From an uncultured delta proteobacterium (lineage in GTDB: Bacteria > RBG-13-61-14 > DRUE01): DNA of 8,181 nt. Positions 1-4,761 of the stretch are shown here, one piece after another (the stretch's first letter is position 1; every line of letters starts with the position of its first letter). Position numbers and translations under genes: made by a program. The stretch covers positions 1 through 8,181 of the forward strand of contig CAIYYW010000023.1 of assembly GCA_903930515.1 (NCBI GenBank), given 5' to 3'. The notes below the pieces were generated by a model. The model searched no databases. It was not told the origin of the DNA and was given only the letters and a program-made list of their open reading frames with translations.

Positions 1-397
1 CCATTGAAAAATTCAGAAATTGCCATGGTTGCCCATAGCTTCCCCGACGATATTTTAGGATCTCCCTCTCAACAACAGCCTTTCCGTTTTCTTCATTGAT
101 TTGCAAGAAATAGGTTATTAATGGAGTGGAAGGATTCTCGCGAAATTTTATTTCAATCTCAATTGGGCCTTCTGAATTTCGGCTTCGAACTTCCTGAAAT
201 CCCCTGCTTCCCCCAAGAATCATCAATGCCGTATTTACATTGGCGTTAAGTGCATCTTTTAAGAAGCCAAATAGACTAAAAATTGTGCTTTTTCCAGTTG
301 CATTAGCGCCCACAATAACGCAGAAGTTTGGTATTTCCAGCATTTCAGTATTTTGAAATGCTTTGAAATTTTTCAAACTAATCGATATTATTTTCAT
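1..397 (-). CDS. AAA-family (AAA_21/SMC-like) ATPase, N-terminal 132 codons, runs off the left edge
   Basis: The visible N-terminus begins MKIISISLKNFKAF and has a Walker A P-loop GANATGKS at residues 30-37. This arrangement (short beta strand, 'L-K-N-F-K-x-F', P-loop near residue 30) is typical of SMC/RecF-like ATPases of the AAA_21/AAA_15 type, which often act in anti-phage or DNA-related systems. Walker B, the signature motif and any partner domain lie outside the window, so the exact role cannot be told. The start at 397 is supported by an AAGGGGG ribosome-binding site about 6 bases upstream on the minus strand. Codons are markedly AT-rich compared with the GC-rich genes to the right, and a decayed insertion element lies upstream, which suggests horizontal acquisition. 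The ATPase family is fairly sure; any defence role is conjecture. Confidence 0.8.
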   Translation of the reverse strand, partial: MKIISISLKNFKAFQNTEMLEIPNFCVIVGANATGKSTIFSLFGFLKDALNANVNTALMILGGSRGFQEVRSRNSEGPIEIEIKFRENPSTPLITYFLQINEENGKAVVEREILKYRRGSYGQPWQFLNFSM

Positions 398-554
398 TTT
401 CTACCCCCTTAACAATTGCTTTTCCACTATTATTAACCCTAGACTGTCCTGAAAATAATCTGCTCGGCCTTGTCCTTGCCCTGGTTCCGGGCGGCAAAGG
501 TCTGGACTGCGTTCGCCTTAAGCTGATCTTTGCCTGTATCGCACCCGGTTTCTA

Positions 555-567
555 GGACACTATTTAA
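555..567. repeat. Terminal inverted repeat, right end of the decayed IS
   Basis: The sequence ggacactatttaa pairs with the copy at 789-801 except at two neighbouring positions. On the minus strand it reads as an IS right end (...aaatagtgtcc). Confidence 0.5.
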
Positions 568-604
568 GCGCATTTTCCCAAGCCGGTCAAGTAGTTTTCT
601 CGGG

Positions 605-622
605 TCCCGCGTAATCGCGGGA
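605..622. repeat. Short perfect hairpin inside the IS remnant
   Basis: A 7-bp stem tcccgcg/cgcggga encloses a 4-base loop (taat). It lies about 40 bp inside the right end of the decayed element. No T-run follows on either strand, so it is not an intrinsic terminator; a subterminal structural role in the parent element is possible. Confidence 0.45.
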
Positions 623-788
623 TTCGGGCTGATAAAATTCAGCCCTTCAATGCGCCACTTTCGGTTATATAGTTCCACGAACTTATTTATGGCCTTTCTC
701 AAATCCTCCACCGTCTGATAAATCCTGATGCAGATAATCTGTTCTTCCCTTCTCATTCTACGGCCCTCCCTTCAATCCCAATTTACCC

Positions 789-801
789 TTATTTAGTGTC
801 C
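789..801. repeat. Terminal inverted repeat, left end of the decayed IS
   Basis: The sequence ttatttagtgtcc is the inverted partner of 555-567 (11 of 13). Read on the minus strand with base 802 it starts TGGACACTAAATAA, a plausible IS3-family left end, followed about 30 bp later by a ribosome-binding-like site and ATG. Confidence 0.5.
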
Positions 802-859
802 AAAGGAATCGGCGGCAACTCATTAGGGGAGCAATGGGAGCCTGGCGCAGAGCGTTTCC

Positions 860-874
860 CGCGCCTCCGGCGCG
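860..874. repeat. GC-rich hairpin just after cbiO
   Basis: A 6-bp perfect stem cgcgcc/ggcgcg with a 3-base loop lies 5 bases beyond the cbiO stop codon. On the minus strand it is followed by gggaaacgc rather than a run of T, so it does not meet the usual definition of an intrinsic terminator, though it may protect the 3' end of the operon transcript. The ~75 bp between it and the IS end (803-859) show nothing else recognisable. Confidence 0.4.
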
Positions 875-879
875 AAAAA

Positions 880-1668
880 TTATTCGGGCAACCGGCCCTT
901 AATTGAAGAGCCGGTCTTGGCCCGGCGATGTGAGGACGGATGAGGGAGGAGCGAATGAGGGACTTCCAGGTTATTTGCGGTCATCAGCTCGGGATTGCCG
1001 AGGATTTGTTCCGGGTCTCCCTCCGCGATCTCTTTTCCCTGGTTGATCAAGATAACGCGGCCGGCCAGGTCCAGGACCATCTCCAGGTCGTGGCTCAGGA
1101 GGATCCGGGTGTTGGTAAGATCGGCCAGACGCTGGATCAGGGTCCTTCGGGCTTTGAGGTCAAGGTTGGCGCTGGGCTCGTCCAGGATCAGGAACTCCGG
1201 CTCCATCGCCAAAACCCCGGCCAAAGAGGCCAGTCGTTTCTGTCCTCCCGAGAGATGCCCGGGGAATTTGTTTTCCAGTCCCTGCAATCCCATTTCCGAA
1301 AGGGTCTTTTTCACTTTTTCCCGGACCGCTTCCAAGGCGATACCTTTCTGGACCAATCCGAAAGCCACATCGTCAAAGAGCGAGGGCATAAAGAGCTGGT
1401 CGTCGGGGTTTTGGAAAATCAATCCGACCCTGGCCCGGAGTTGTTTCAAATTATTTTTAGCAAGCTCTATTTCCTCAATCCTCACCGTCCCGCTTTTGGG
1501 CAAGACCAGCCCGGTCATACAAAGAGCGATGGTGGATTTCCCGGCTCCGGAAGGCCCGACAATGGCGATGCATTCCCCTTTTCGGACCTGGCAGGAAAAA
1601 CCGTTGAGGGCCGGGGTTCCGTCCGGATAGGTATAATGCAGATCAGTAAGCTCAATCGCGGCCCTCAT
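880..1668 (-). CDS. cbiO: ECF transporter ATPase CbiO (cobalt/nickel import)
   Basis: A 262-residue ABC ATPase that would power the metal importer from the cytoplasmic side. Motifs in order: Walker A GPSGAGKS (38-45), Q-loop FQNPDDQLF (85-93, the form typical of CbiO/EcfA subunits), signature LSGGQKR (139-145), Walker B FLILDEPS with D-loop NLD (159-170), and the H-loop SHD (H193). The start was set at the ATG at 1668, not an ATG further upstream at 1773, because it overlaps the cbiQ stop as ATGA and places the first strand (AIELTDLHYTYPDG) at the usual distance from Walker A. The last ~25 residues after the ATPase core (from about 237) are rich in Pro, Ser, Arg and His and are not part of the family core. 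Last gene of the visible operon. With only one ATPase gene present, a homodimer is expected. Cobalt versus nickel cannot be told from this subunit. Confidence 0.93.
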   Translation of the reverse strand: MRAAIELTDLHYTYPDGTPALNGFSCQVRKGECIAIVGPSGAGKSTIALCMTGLVLPKSGTVRIEEIELAKNNLKQLRARVGLIFQNPDDQLFMPSLFDDVAFGLVQKGIALEAVREKVKKTLSEMGLQGLENKFPGHLSGGQKRLASLAGVLAMEPEFLILDEPSANLDLKARRTLIQRLADLTNTRILLSHDLEMVLDLAGRVILINQGKEIAEGDPEQILGNPELMTANNLEVPHSLLPHPSSHRRAKTGSSIKGRLPE

Positions 1669-2453
1669 AATCCACCCGCCAGTTCCGCGACCAGGCGGCT
1701 GAGCGGAAAAATCCGCAAGAGCAGGCAGAGGATCAGGACCGCGCCCAAAAACCAGGTGTCCGCCCATCGCCATTGCATCCTGCGGGCAGTGAACAGCTCT
1801 CCTTCAAAGCCGCGCGCCTGCATCGCGTGCCAGATGGATTCGCCCCGGTCAATGGTCCTGACCAGCAGGCTGGAAACCGCGGAGCCGGCGACTGAAAGGG
1901 TCGGCCGGGAATTCCCGGACCGGAGCAGGAGGGCGTGATTGATCTTCTGGGCCTCGCCGAGCACCAGGAACAAATATCGGTAGAGGAGCATCAACTGAAC
2001 CGCAAACGCGGCCGGAATTTTGAAAAAGCGCATGGCTTCCACCAGTCGGGGGAACGAAGTGGTCGCGATCAAGATCACTGCCGCGGACACGCAGAGGCCC
2101 CCGCGGAGCAGGATGGAAGCGAAACTGAACCAGCCGGCTCCAATTTTGATTCCGCGGATTTCCATTGCGGTTGACCGGTCCAGGATCGGGTTGAAAAGAC
2201 CGACCAGGATAATAAAGGGCGCGGCCAGGGCGAGCTGGCGAAAAACCAATTTCGCGGGCACGAACCCGAAAATCGCCAGGGCCATTGGGAACAGGAAGAA
2301 GGGTATGAGTTCGCCGACCGCGTATTTGGGGAAAGAAACAACTGCCAGGATGAAGAACATAGTGGCGAGCAATTTGGCCCGGGGGTCCAGCCGGTGGACC
2401 GGGCTGTCCAAATAGGCGTGCCGGTCAATCAGGTCTGCGTCAAAAATGGACAT
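1665..2453 (-). CDS. cbiQ: ECF transporter transmembrane coupling subunit CbiQ
   Basis: A 262-residue inner-membrane protein that links the ATPase pair to the substrate-binding subunit. The N-terminus has the CbiQ/EcfT family pattern (IDRHAYLDSPVHRLDPRAKLL region, residues 9-29). Hydrophobic segments lie at about 29-45, 50-63, 74-88, 108-131, 147-167 and 234-249. Two short coupling-helix motifs of the Ala-x-x-x-Arg type that dock into the ATPase grooves are visible: ALLLRSG (174-180, a variant in which Ser-Gly replaces Gly) and AMQARG (210-215). The gene begins 11 bases after the cbiM stop without a strong Shine-Dalgarno sequence, and its stop overlaps the cbiO start by ATGA; both suggest translational coupling. 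Length is normal for the family. Confidence 0.92.
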   Translation of the reverse strand: MSIFDADLIDRHAYLDSPVHRLDPRAKLLATMFFILAVVSFPKYAVGELIPFFLFPMALAIFGFVPAKLVFRQLALAAPFIILVGLFNPILDRSTAMEIRGIKIGAGWFSFASILLRGGLCVSAAVILIATTSFPRLVEAMRFFKIPAAFAVQLMLLYRYLFLVLGEAQKINHALLLRSGNSRPTLSVAGSAVSSLLVRTIDRGESIWHAMQARGFEGELFTARRMQWRWADTWFLGAVLILCLLLRIFPLSRLVAELAGGL

Positions 2454-2464
2454 ATTTTAAAGCA

Positions 2465-3523
2465 TCATCCCGGTTTTTTATCCCCCCGCAACCTGAGCAT
2501 AACCATCCCCGCGACCAGCACCAGGCCGAGCACAAAGCCGGAGCCGAGTATGCCGGAGAAGCTGGCGCCTTTGGAAATCGCGGGCCAATTTTCCTCGGAA
2601 GCTTCGCTTTCAGGCGCGGCGGTTTCCGCCTCGGAAGATTTGAAACTATAATCCGGCAGGATCGCGGTTTTTTTCTGGATTTTGGACAGGATTCCATAGA
2701 TGCCCGCGCCGGAGTTGGACAGTTCTTCCTGACCGTAGGTTTTTGAAATTGACCATTCCAAGCCGTCCGGATGCGCCGAGGCAAACCAGGATAGCGCTCC
2801 CCCGGTCAGCAATGCCAGGAGCAAAAGCGCGATCAGGACCGGCCGGTAAGACAATTTGGTTTCCAGGGTTTTCTCCCCAAGCCCGAGGCTTTTTTTCACC
2901 AGTTCGGCACGGAGTTGATAAACAAAATTGATCACCGCCATGGTCACCAGCCCCTCCACGATCGCGATCGGGAAATGGATGCCGAGCATCAGGGCGGTGA
3001 ACTTGTCAAAGGGCAGTTCGCTGATCCCGGAAGCAAGGGTCTGGATCACCACCGTGAACGCGCCCAACTCCAGCGCGATCATCGGCCCAAGCACAGCCGC
3101 GATGGAGATCCTGGTCCGGCTCGGATTCTTTCCGGCTGCTCCCCGGTAGATCAGCCAGCCGAAGATACATCCGTAAAAACCCATATTCCAGATGTTACAA
3201 CCCAGCGCGAGCAGTCCGCCGTCCGCGAAAAACAAGGCCTGGATCACCAGCACCGAGGAGAGGGCGATGAACCCGGCCCACGGTCCCAGCAGCATCGCCA
3301 GCAGCATCCCGCCCCCGATATGACCGCTGCTGCCGGTGCCGGGGATGCTGAAATTGATCATCTGCGCCGCGAACACAAAAGCGGCGAGCACGCCCATCAG
3401 CGGGACCTTGCTCTGGTCCCCCTCGTCCCGGAATTTCTTCGCCGAGAGCGCGAGGCCGGCTCCGCTCAACAGATAAAAAGTCCCGCCCACCGCGGGAGAA
3501 AGCAACGCGTCCGCCATATGCAT
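2465..3523 (-). CDS. cbiM: CbiM substrate-specific subunit fused to a PDGLE (CbiN/NikN-like) domain
   Basis: A 352-residue inner-membrane protein that binds and translocates Co2+ or Ni2+. Residues 1-~205 are CbiM/NikM. In this family the free amino group, His2 and a later His of the loop before helix 3 coordinate the metal; here the chain starts Met-His-Met-Ala-Asp and the loop reads SIPGTGSSGHIGGG (H68). That requirement decides the start: the ATG at 3523 puts His at position 2, while an upstream in-frame ATG at 3547 would bury it. A ribosome-binding site (AAAGGGG) lies about 7 bases upstream of 3523. After a membrane helix at ~229-247 comes HPDGLEWS (PDGLE at 252-256), a Ser/Glu/Ala-rich linker (~295-315) and a last helix (~323-344): the PDGLE domain, which serves as the CbiN/NikN-like accessory part and is here in the same chain. 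First certain gene of cbiM-cbiQ-cbiO. Metal specificity is not resolved. Confidence 0.92.
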   Translation of the reverse strand: MHMADALLSPAVGGTFYLLSGAGLALSAKKFRDEGDQSKVPLMGVLAAFVFAAQMINFSIPGTGSSGHIGGGMLLAMLLGPWAGFIALSSVLVIQALFFADGGLLALGCNIWNMGFYGCIFGWLIYRGAAGKNPSRTRISIAAVLGPMIALELGAFTVVIQTLASGISELPFDKFTALMLGIHFPIAIVEGLVTMAVINFVYQLRAELVKKSLGLGEKTLETKLSYRPVLIALLLLALLTGGALSWFASAHPDGLEWSISKTYGQEELSNSGAGIYGILSKIQKKTAILPDYSFKSSEAETAAPESEASEENWPAISKGASFSGILGSGFVLGLVLVAGMVMLRLRGDKKPG

Positions 3524-3540
3524 TTTAGAACCCCTTTCTC

Positions 3541-3654
3541 TCACCACCCGAACAGGGCGGCGAAGGTTAAATAGGAATCATGGCCGCCGCCCGCGTCGGA
3601 GAAATCAGCCCCGCCTCCCTCATAAATAGCACGATTTAGAATATCGTAGCACAT
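3541..3654 (-). CDS. Possible small protein or gene remnant ahead of cbiM (37 codons)
   Basis: The frame starts MCYDILNRAIYEGGG and ends with Ser-Asp-Ala-Gly-Gly-Gly-His-Asp-Ser-Tyr-Leu-Thr-Phe-Ala-Ala-Leu-Phe-Gly-Trp and a TGA, 17 bases before the cbiM start. I do not recognise it. In the last 19 codons about 15 have G or C in third position, like the neighbouring genes, while the first ~11 codons are AT-rich and look like promoter DNA. There is no good ribosome-binding site before the ATG at 3654, and a promoter with a perfect -35 overlaps the same bases, so the annotated start may be wrong. The end alternates hydrophobic residues up to a C-terminal Trp (Leu -9, Phe -7, Phe -3, Trp -1), which resembles the closing strand of an outer-membrane beta-barrel, so this could be the surviving tail of a lost porin-like gene. 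A metal-related leader peptide or chance are the alternatives. Confidence 0.35.
   Translation of the reverse strand: MCYDILNRAIYEGGGADFSDAGGGHDSYLTFAALFGW
3555..3592 (-). other. Hairpin in the cbiM leader
   Basis: A perfect 8-bp stem gggcggcg (3555-3562) / cgccgccc (3585-3592) closes a 22-base loop about 32 bases before the cbiM start. It could be a leader structure, but the same bases encode the Gly-Gly and Ala-Ala runs of the small reading frame, so the pairing may be a by-product of those codons. No known riboswitch consensus is evident. Confidence 0.3.
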
Positions 3655-3670
3655 TTATTTCTTTTGTCAA
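3643..3670 (-). promoter_or_regulatory. Sigma70-like promoter for the cbiMQO operon
   Basis: On the minus strand a perfect -35 TTGACA (3665-3670) is followed after 16 bases by TACGAT (3643-3648, four of six matches to TATAAT). The start of transcription would fall near 3636, giving a leader of about 110 bases before cbiM. An inverted repeat acgat (3631-3635) / atcgt (3643-3647) covers the -10 and the start point, and a direct repeat tagcac occurs at 3627-3632 and 3647-3652; a repressor could bind there. The call conflicts with translation of the 37-codon frame from 3654. Confidence 0.5.
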
Positions 3671-3724
3671 GGGTTTGGCAAAAAGTTAAGGGCTGACCCC
3701 CTGAGTTCCGTTGCATTGAAAGCA

Positions 3725-3748
3725 GTCGCGGCTAAAGCCGCTCGCACA
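3725..3748. repeat. Dispersed palindromic repeat, copy 1
   Basis: The 24-base stretch includes the hairpin gcggct-aa-agccgc (3728-3741) and ends gctcgcaca. It matches the copy at 4667-4690 at 20 of 24 positions. It lies in the non-coding region between the divergent cbiM and phosphodiesterase genes. Confidence 0.65.
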
Positions 3749-3751
3749 TTC

Positions 3752-3783
3752 AAACCGGAAACCAAAAACCAGGAACCGGGAAC
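3752..3783. repeat. Low-complexity aacc/ggaa tract
   Basis: A run of imperfect units (aaaccgg, aaacc, aaaaacc, aggaacc, gggaac) follows directly after the palindromic repeat. The rest of 3655-3892 holds promoter-like sequence at both ends and otherwise nothing recognisable. Confidence 0.45.
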
Positions 3784-3844
3784 ATTCTCTTTGGGGGCTT
3801 CGGAATTCAACCAGGAAAGGACACGGCGCCTCATCCGGCCAAAT

Positions 3845-3874
3845 TTGTATTTAGAGATTAATTGGAGATATGCT
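3845..3874 (+). promoter_or_regulatory. Weak candidate promoter for the phosphodiesterase gene
   Basis: TTGTAT (3845-3850), an 18-base spacer and TATGCT (3869-3874) are the best -35/-10 pair before the gene in an AT-rich patch. Transcription would start near 3881, leaving a very short leader that still contains the GGGAG ribosome-binding site at 3884-3888. The -35 match is poor (3 of 6). Confidence 0.3.
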
Positions 3875-3892
3875 AGGATTTGCGGGAGAAAA

Positions 3893-4693
3893 ATGGAGAG
3901 GGAAAAGGTGTTACTGTTCGGTCATCGCGGGGCCAGGGGAGAGGCGCCGGAGAACACCTTGCCGGCTTTTGAGAAGGCGCTGGAGACGGGTATGGACGGG
4001 GTGGAGTTGGACGCGCGGGTTTGCCGGAGCGGGGAGGTGGTGGTCGCGCATGACGCCACTTTGGCGCGGGTGACCGGGAAGCGGCTTCCGGTGGTGGCTT
4101 ATGGTTTTGCGGAATTGAGAAAACTGGATGTGGGCAGTCATTTCAGCGGGAAATATCGCGGCGAGAAGATCCCGTTGCTGGAAGAGGTTCTGGACCTGGT
4201 CGGGGACAAGTTGATGATTGATATTGAGCTGAAGGGTAAAAACCTTTATGCGTTCGGTTTGGAGGAAAAGGTAATCCGGATTATTCACGAGCGCGGTCTG
4301 CAGGAGCGGGTGATTTTATCCAGCTTCAACCCGTTGATCCTGCTCAAGGCGGCTTCGCTGGACCCGAGTTTGAAGATCGGCCTGAATTTCCTGGACGATT
4401 TCTGGATGGGCTTGCGGAAGCTCTGGTTCTTTCCTTTTCCCCGTCCCTATTCGGTGCATCCGGAGCCGAGCCTGGTGGATGAGAATATGGCCAGGTTCGC
4501 GCGGAGCCGGGGCGCGAAATTGATCCCGTGGCAGGTGAACGAAGAGGATGAAATCAGGCGGGCGCTGGACCTGGGCTCGGCCGGGGTGATCTCGGATTTC
4601 CCCAGCCGATTAAAAAGGGTATATAATGATTGGCGCGTTGCTCCCGCCTTGGAGCGGGAAGTCTGCGCCGCTACTAAAGCAGCTCGCACATAA
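3893..4693 (+). CDS. Glycerophosphodiester phosphodiesterase (UgpQ-like, cytosolic)
   Basis: A 266-residue TIM-barrel enzyme of the GDPD family, which hydrolyses glycerophosphodiesters (deacylated phospholipids) to glycerol-3-phosphate and an alcohol using a divalent metal. Hallmarks: FGHRGARGEAPENT (9-22; His11, Arg12, Glu20), VELDARVCRSGEVVVAHD (37-54; Glu38, Asp40, catalytic His53), IDIELKG (109-115; Glu112, Lys114), SSFNP (143-147), Trp213 and the C-terminal GVISDFP (231-237). No signal peptide, so it should act in the cytoplasm. The start was moved to the ATG at 3893: GGGAG lies 4 bases before it, and the ~59 codons of open frame upstream run through repeats and AT-rich promoter-like DNA. 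The fold should end near residue 244; the last ~22 residues (from about Asp246) are encoded by a palindromic repeat cluster and are probably an add-on. First gene of the plus-strand group, divergent from cbiM. Confidence 0.9.
   Translation: MEREKVLLFGHRGARGEAPENTLPAFEKALETGMDGVELDARVCRSGEVVVAHDATLARVTGKRLPVVAYGFAELRKLDVGSHFSGKYRGEKIPLLEEVLDLVGDKLMIDIELKGKNLYAFGLEEKVIRIIHERGLQERVILSSFNPLILLKAASLDPSLKIGLNFLDDFWMGLRKLWFFPFPRPYSVHPEPSLVDENMARFARSRGAKLIPWQVNEEDEIRRALDLGSAGVISDFPSRLKRVYNDWRVAPALEREVCAATKAART
4642..4659. repeat. Hairpin in the 3' end of the phosphodiesterase gene
   Basis: tcccgc (4642-4647) pairs with gcggga (4654-4659); an alternative stem gctcc/ggagc overlaps it (4640-4655). An outer pair ggcgc (4632-4636) / gcgcc (4665-4669) encloses both, giving a larger cruciform-like unit. 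This is the start of a repeat cluster reaching to 4761. Confidence 0.5.
4667..4690. repeat. Dispersed palindromic repeat, copy 2 (within coding end)
   Basis: Matches 3725-3748 at 20 of 24 positions (shared ctaaagc and gctcgcaca). Here it encodes the last residues of the phosphodiesterase (Ala-Ala-Thr-Lys-Ala-Ala-Arg-Thr) up to its stop codon. Confidence 0.65.
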
Positions 4694-4700
4694 GAGGTGT

Positions 4701-4718
4701 GCGGACAGGAGTGTCCGC
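4701..4718. repeat. Perfect hairpin in the intergenic gap before the acyl-CoA synthetase
   Basis: gcggaca (4701-4707) and tgtccgc (4712-4718) form a 7-bp stem with the loop ggag. No T-run follows, so it is a palindromic repeat rather than an intrinsic terminator; it could stabilise or process a transcript shared by the two genes. Confidence 0.55.
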
Positions 4719-4761
4719 GCCACGAGGAGAAAGGGAATCCGCGCCACGAGGAGAAAGGGAA
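4714..4761 (+). repeat. Perfect 24-bp tandem duplication covering the ribosome-binding site
   Basis: Two identical 24-base units (4714-4737 and 4738-4761), each containing cacgaggagaaagggaa, lie head to tail. The second supplies the ribosome-binding site and the first base of the start codon of the synthetase; the first has the same AGGAG (4725-4729) but is followed by ATC instead of ATG. The first unit also overlaps the right arm of the hairpin at 4701-4718. Confidence 0.85.
4749..4753 (+). promoter_or_regulatory. Ribosome-binding site deciding the synthetase start
   Basis: AGGAG lies 7 bases before the ATG at 4761. It supports that start over an in-frame ATG at 4626, whose extra 45 codons would run through the end of the upstream gene and the repeats. 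Confidence 0.7.

Larger units (their letters stand above)
439..756 (-). pseudogene. Remnant of an IS3-like transposase (C-terminal part of the integrase core)
   Basis: The 105-codon frame starts MRREEQII and contains, at residues 12-47, a pattern (Y-Q-T-V-E-D-L-R-K-A then F-V-E-L-Y-N-R-K-W, then S-P at 43-44) that matches the very end of rve-type integrase cores in IS3-like transposases: 'Y-T-hh-E-hR-A-h-x-Fh-x-YN-x-x-W ... G-x-x-S-P'. The DDE catalytic residues and the rest of the enzyme are missing, so it cannot be a working transposase. The frame passes through the right inverted repeat (555-567) and ends outside it, so the last ~35 codons are not transposase. A GGAGGG ribosome-binding-like site precedes the ATG by about 7 bases and may be the original start region of the element's first gene, now joined to the end of the second by deletion. 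The transposase origin is moderately sure; expression is unlikely to matter. Confidence 0.6.
555..802 (-). mobile_element. MITE-like, internally deleted IS3-family element (~248 bp)
   Basis: The interval is bounded by an imperfect terminal inverted repeat: ggacactatttaa at 555-567 and ttatttagtgtcc at 789-801 (11 of 13 positions pair). Between them lie a ribosome-binding-like start region, a short transposase tail and a subterminal hairpin. The order (left end, start codon, orfB tail, right end) fits an IS3-family element that lost its middle. The end near 801 continues as TGGACAC on the minus strand, as expected for TG...CA ends; the other end is less perfect. I see no target-site duplication in the flanks, so the insertion may be old or one end may be misplaced. 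Confidence 0.5.

Noticed and set aside
860-874. Intrinsic terminator of the cbi operon
   Set aside because: The hairpin is good but no T-run follows on the minus strand, so it is listed only as an inverted repeat.
940-1938. Long plus-strand reading frame of 332 codons opposite cbiO and cbiQ
   Set aside because: It is antisense to two clear family members, has no recognisable motif, and its length follows from the GC-rich codon pattern of the real genes.
3524-3660. Cobalamin or NiCo riboswitch upstream of cbiM
   Set aside because: I looked for a B12-box-like element and for the conserved NiCo aptamer segments on the minus strand and saw neither; the one hairpin is explained by Gly/Ala codons.
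3716-3892. Longer N-terminus (59 extra residues) for the phosphodiesterase
   Set aside because: The stretch comprises a dispersed repeat, a low-complexity tract and AT-rich promoter-like DNA; the ATG at 3893 has a ribosome-binding site and fits the family start.
4626-4760. Longer N-terminus (45 extra residues) for the acyl-CoA synthetase
   Set aside because: It would overlap the end of the upstream gene and translate the tandem repeat as RATRRKG twice; AGGAG at 4749-4753 supports the ATG at 4761.
4632-4761. CRISPR array
   Set aside because: The repeats are adjacent without spacers and differ in type; no regular repeat-spacer pattern and no cas genes are present.
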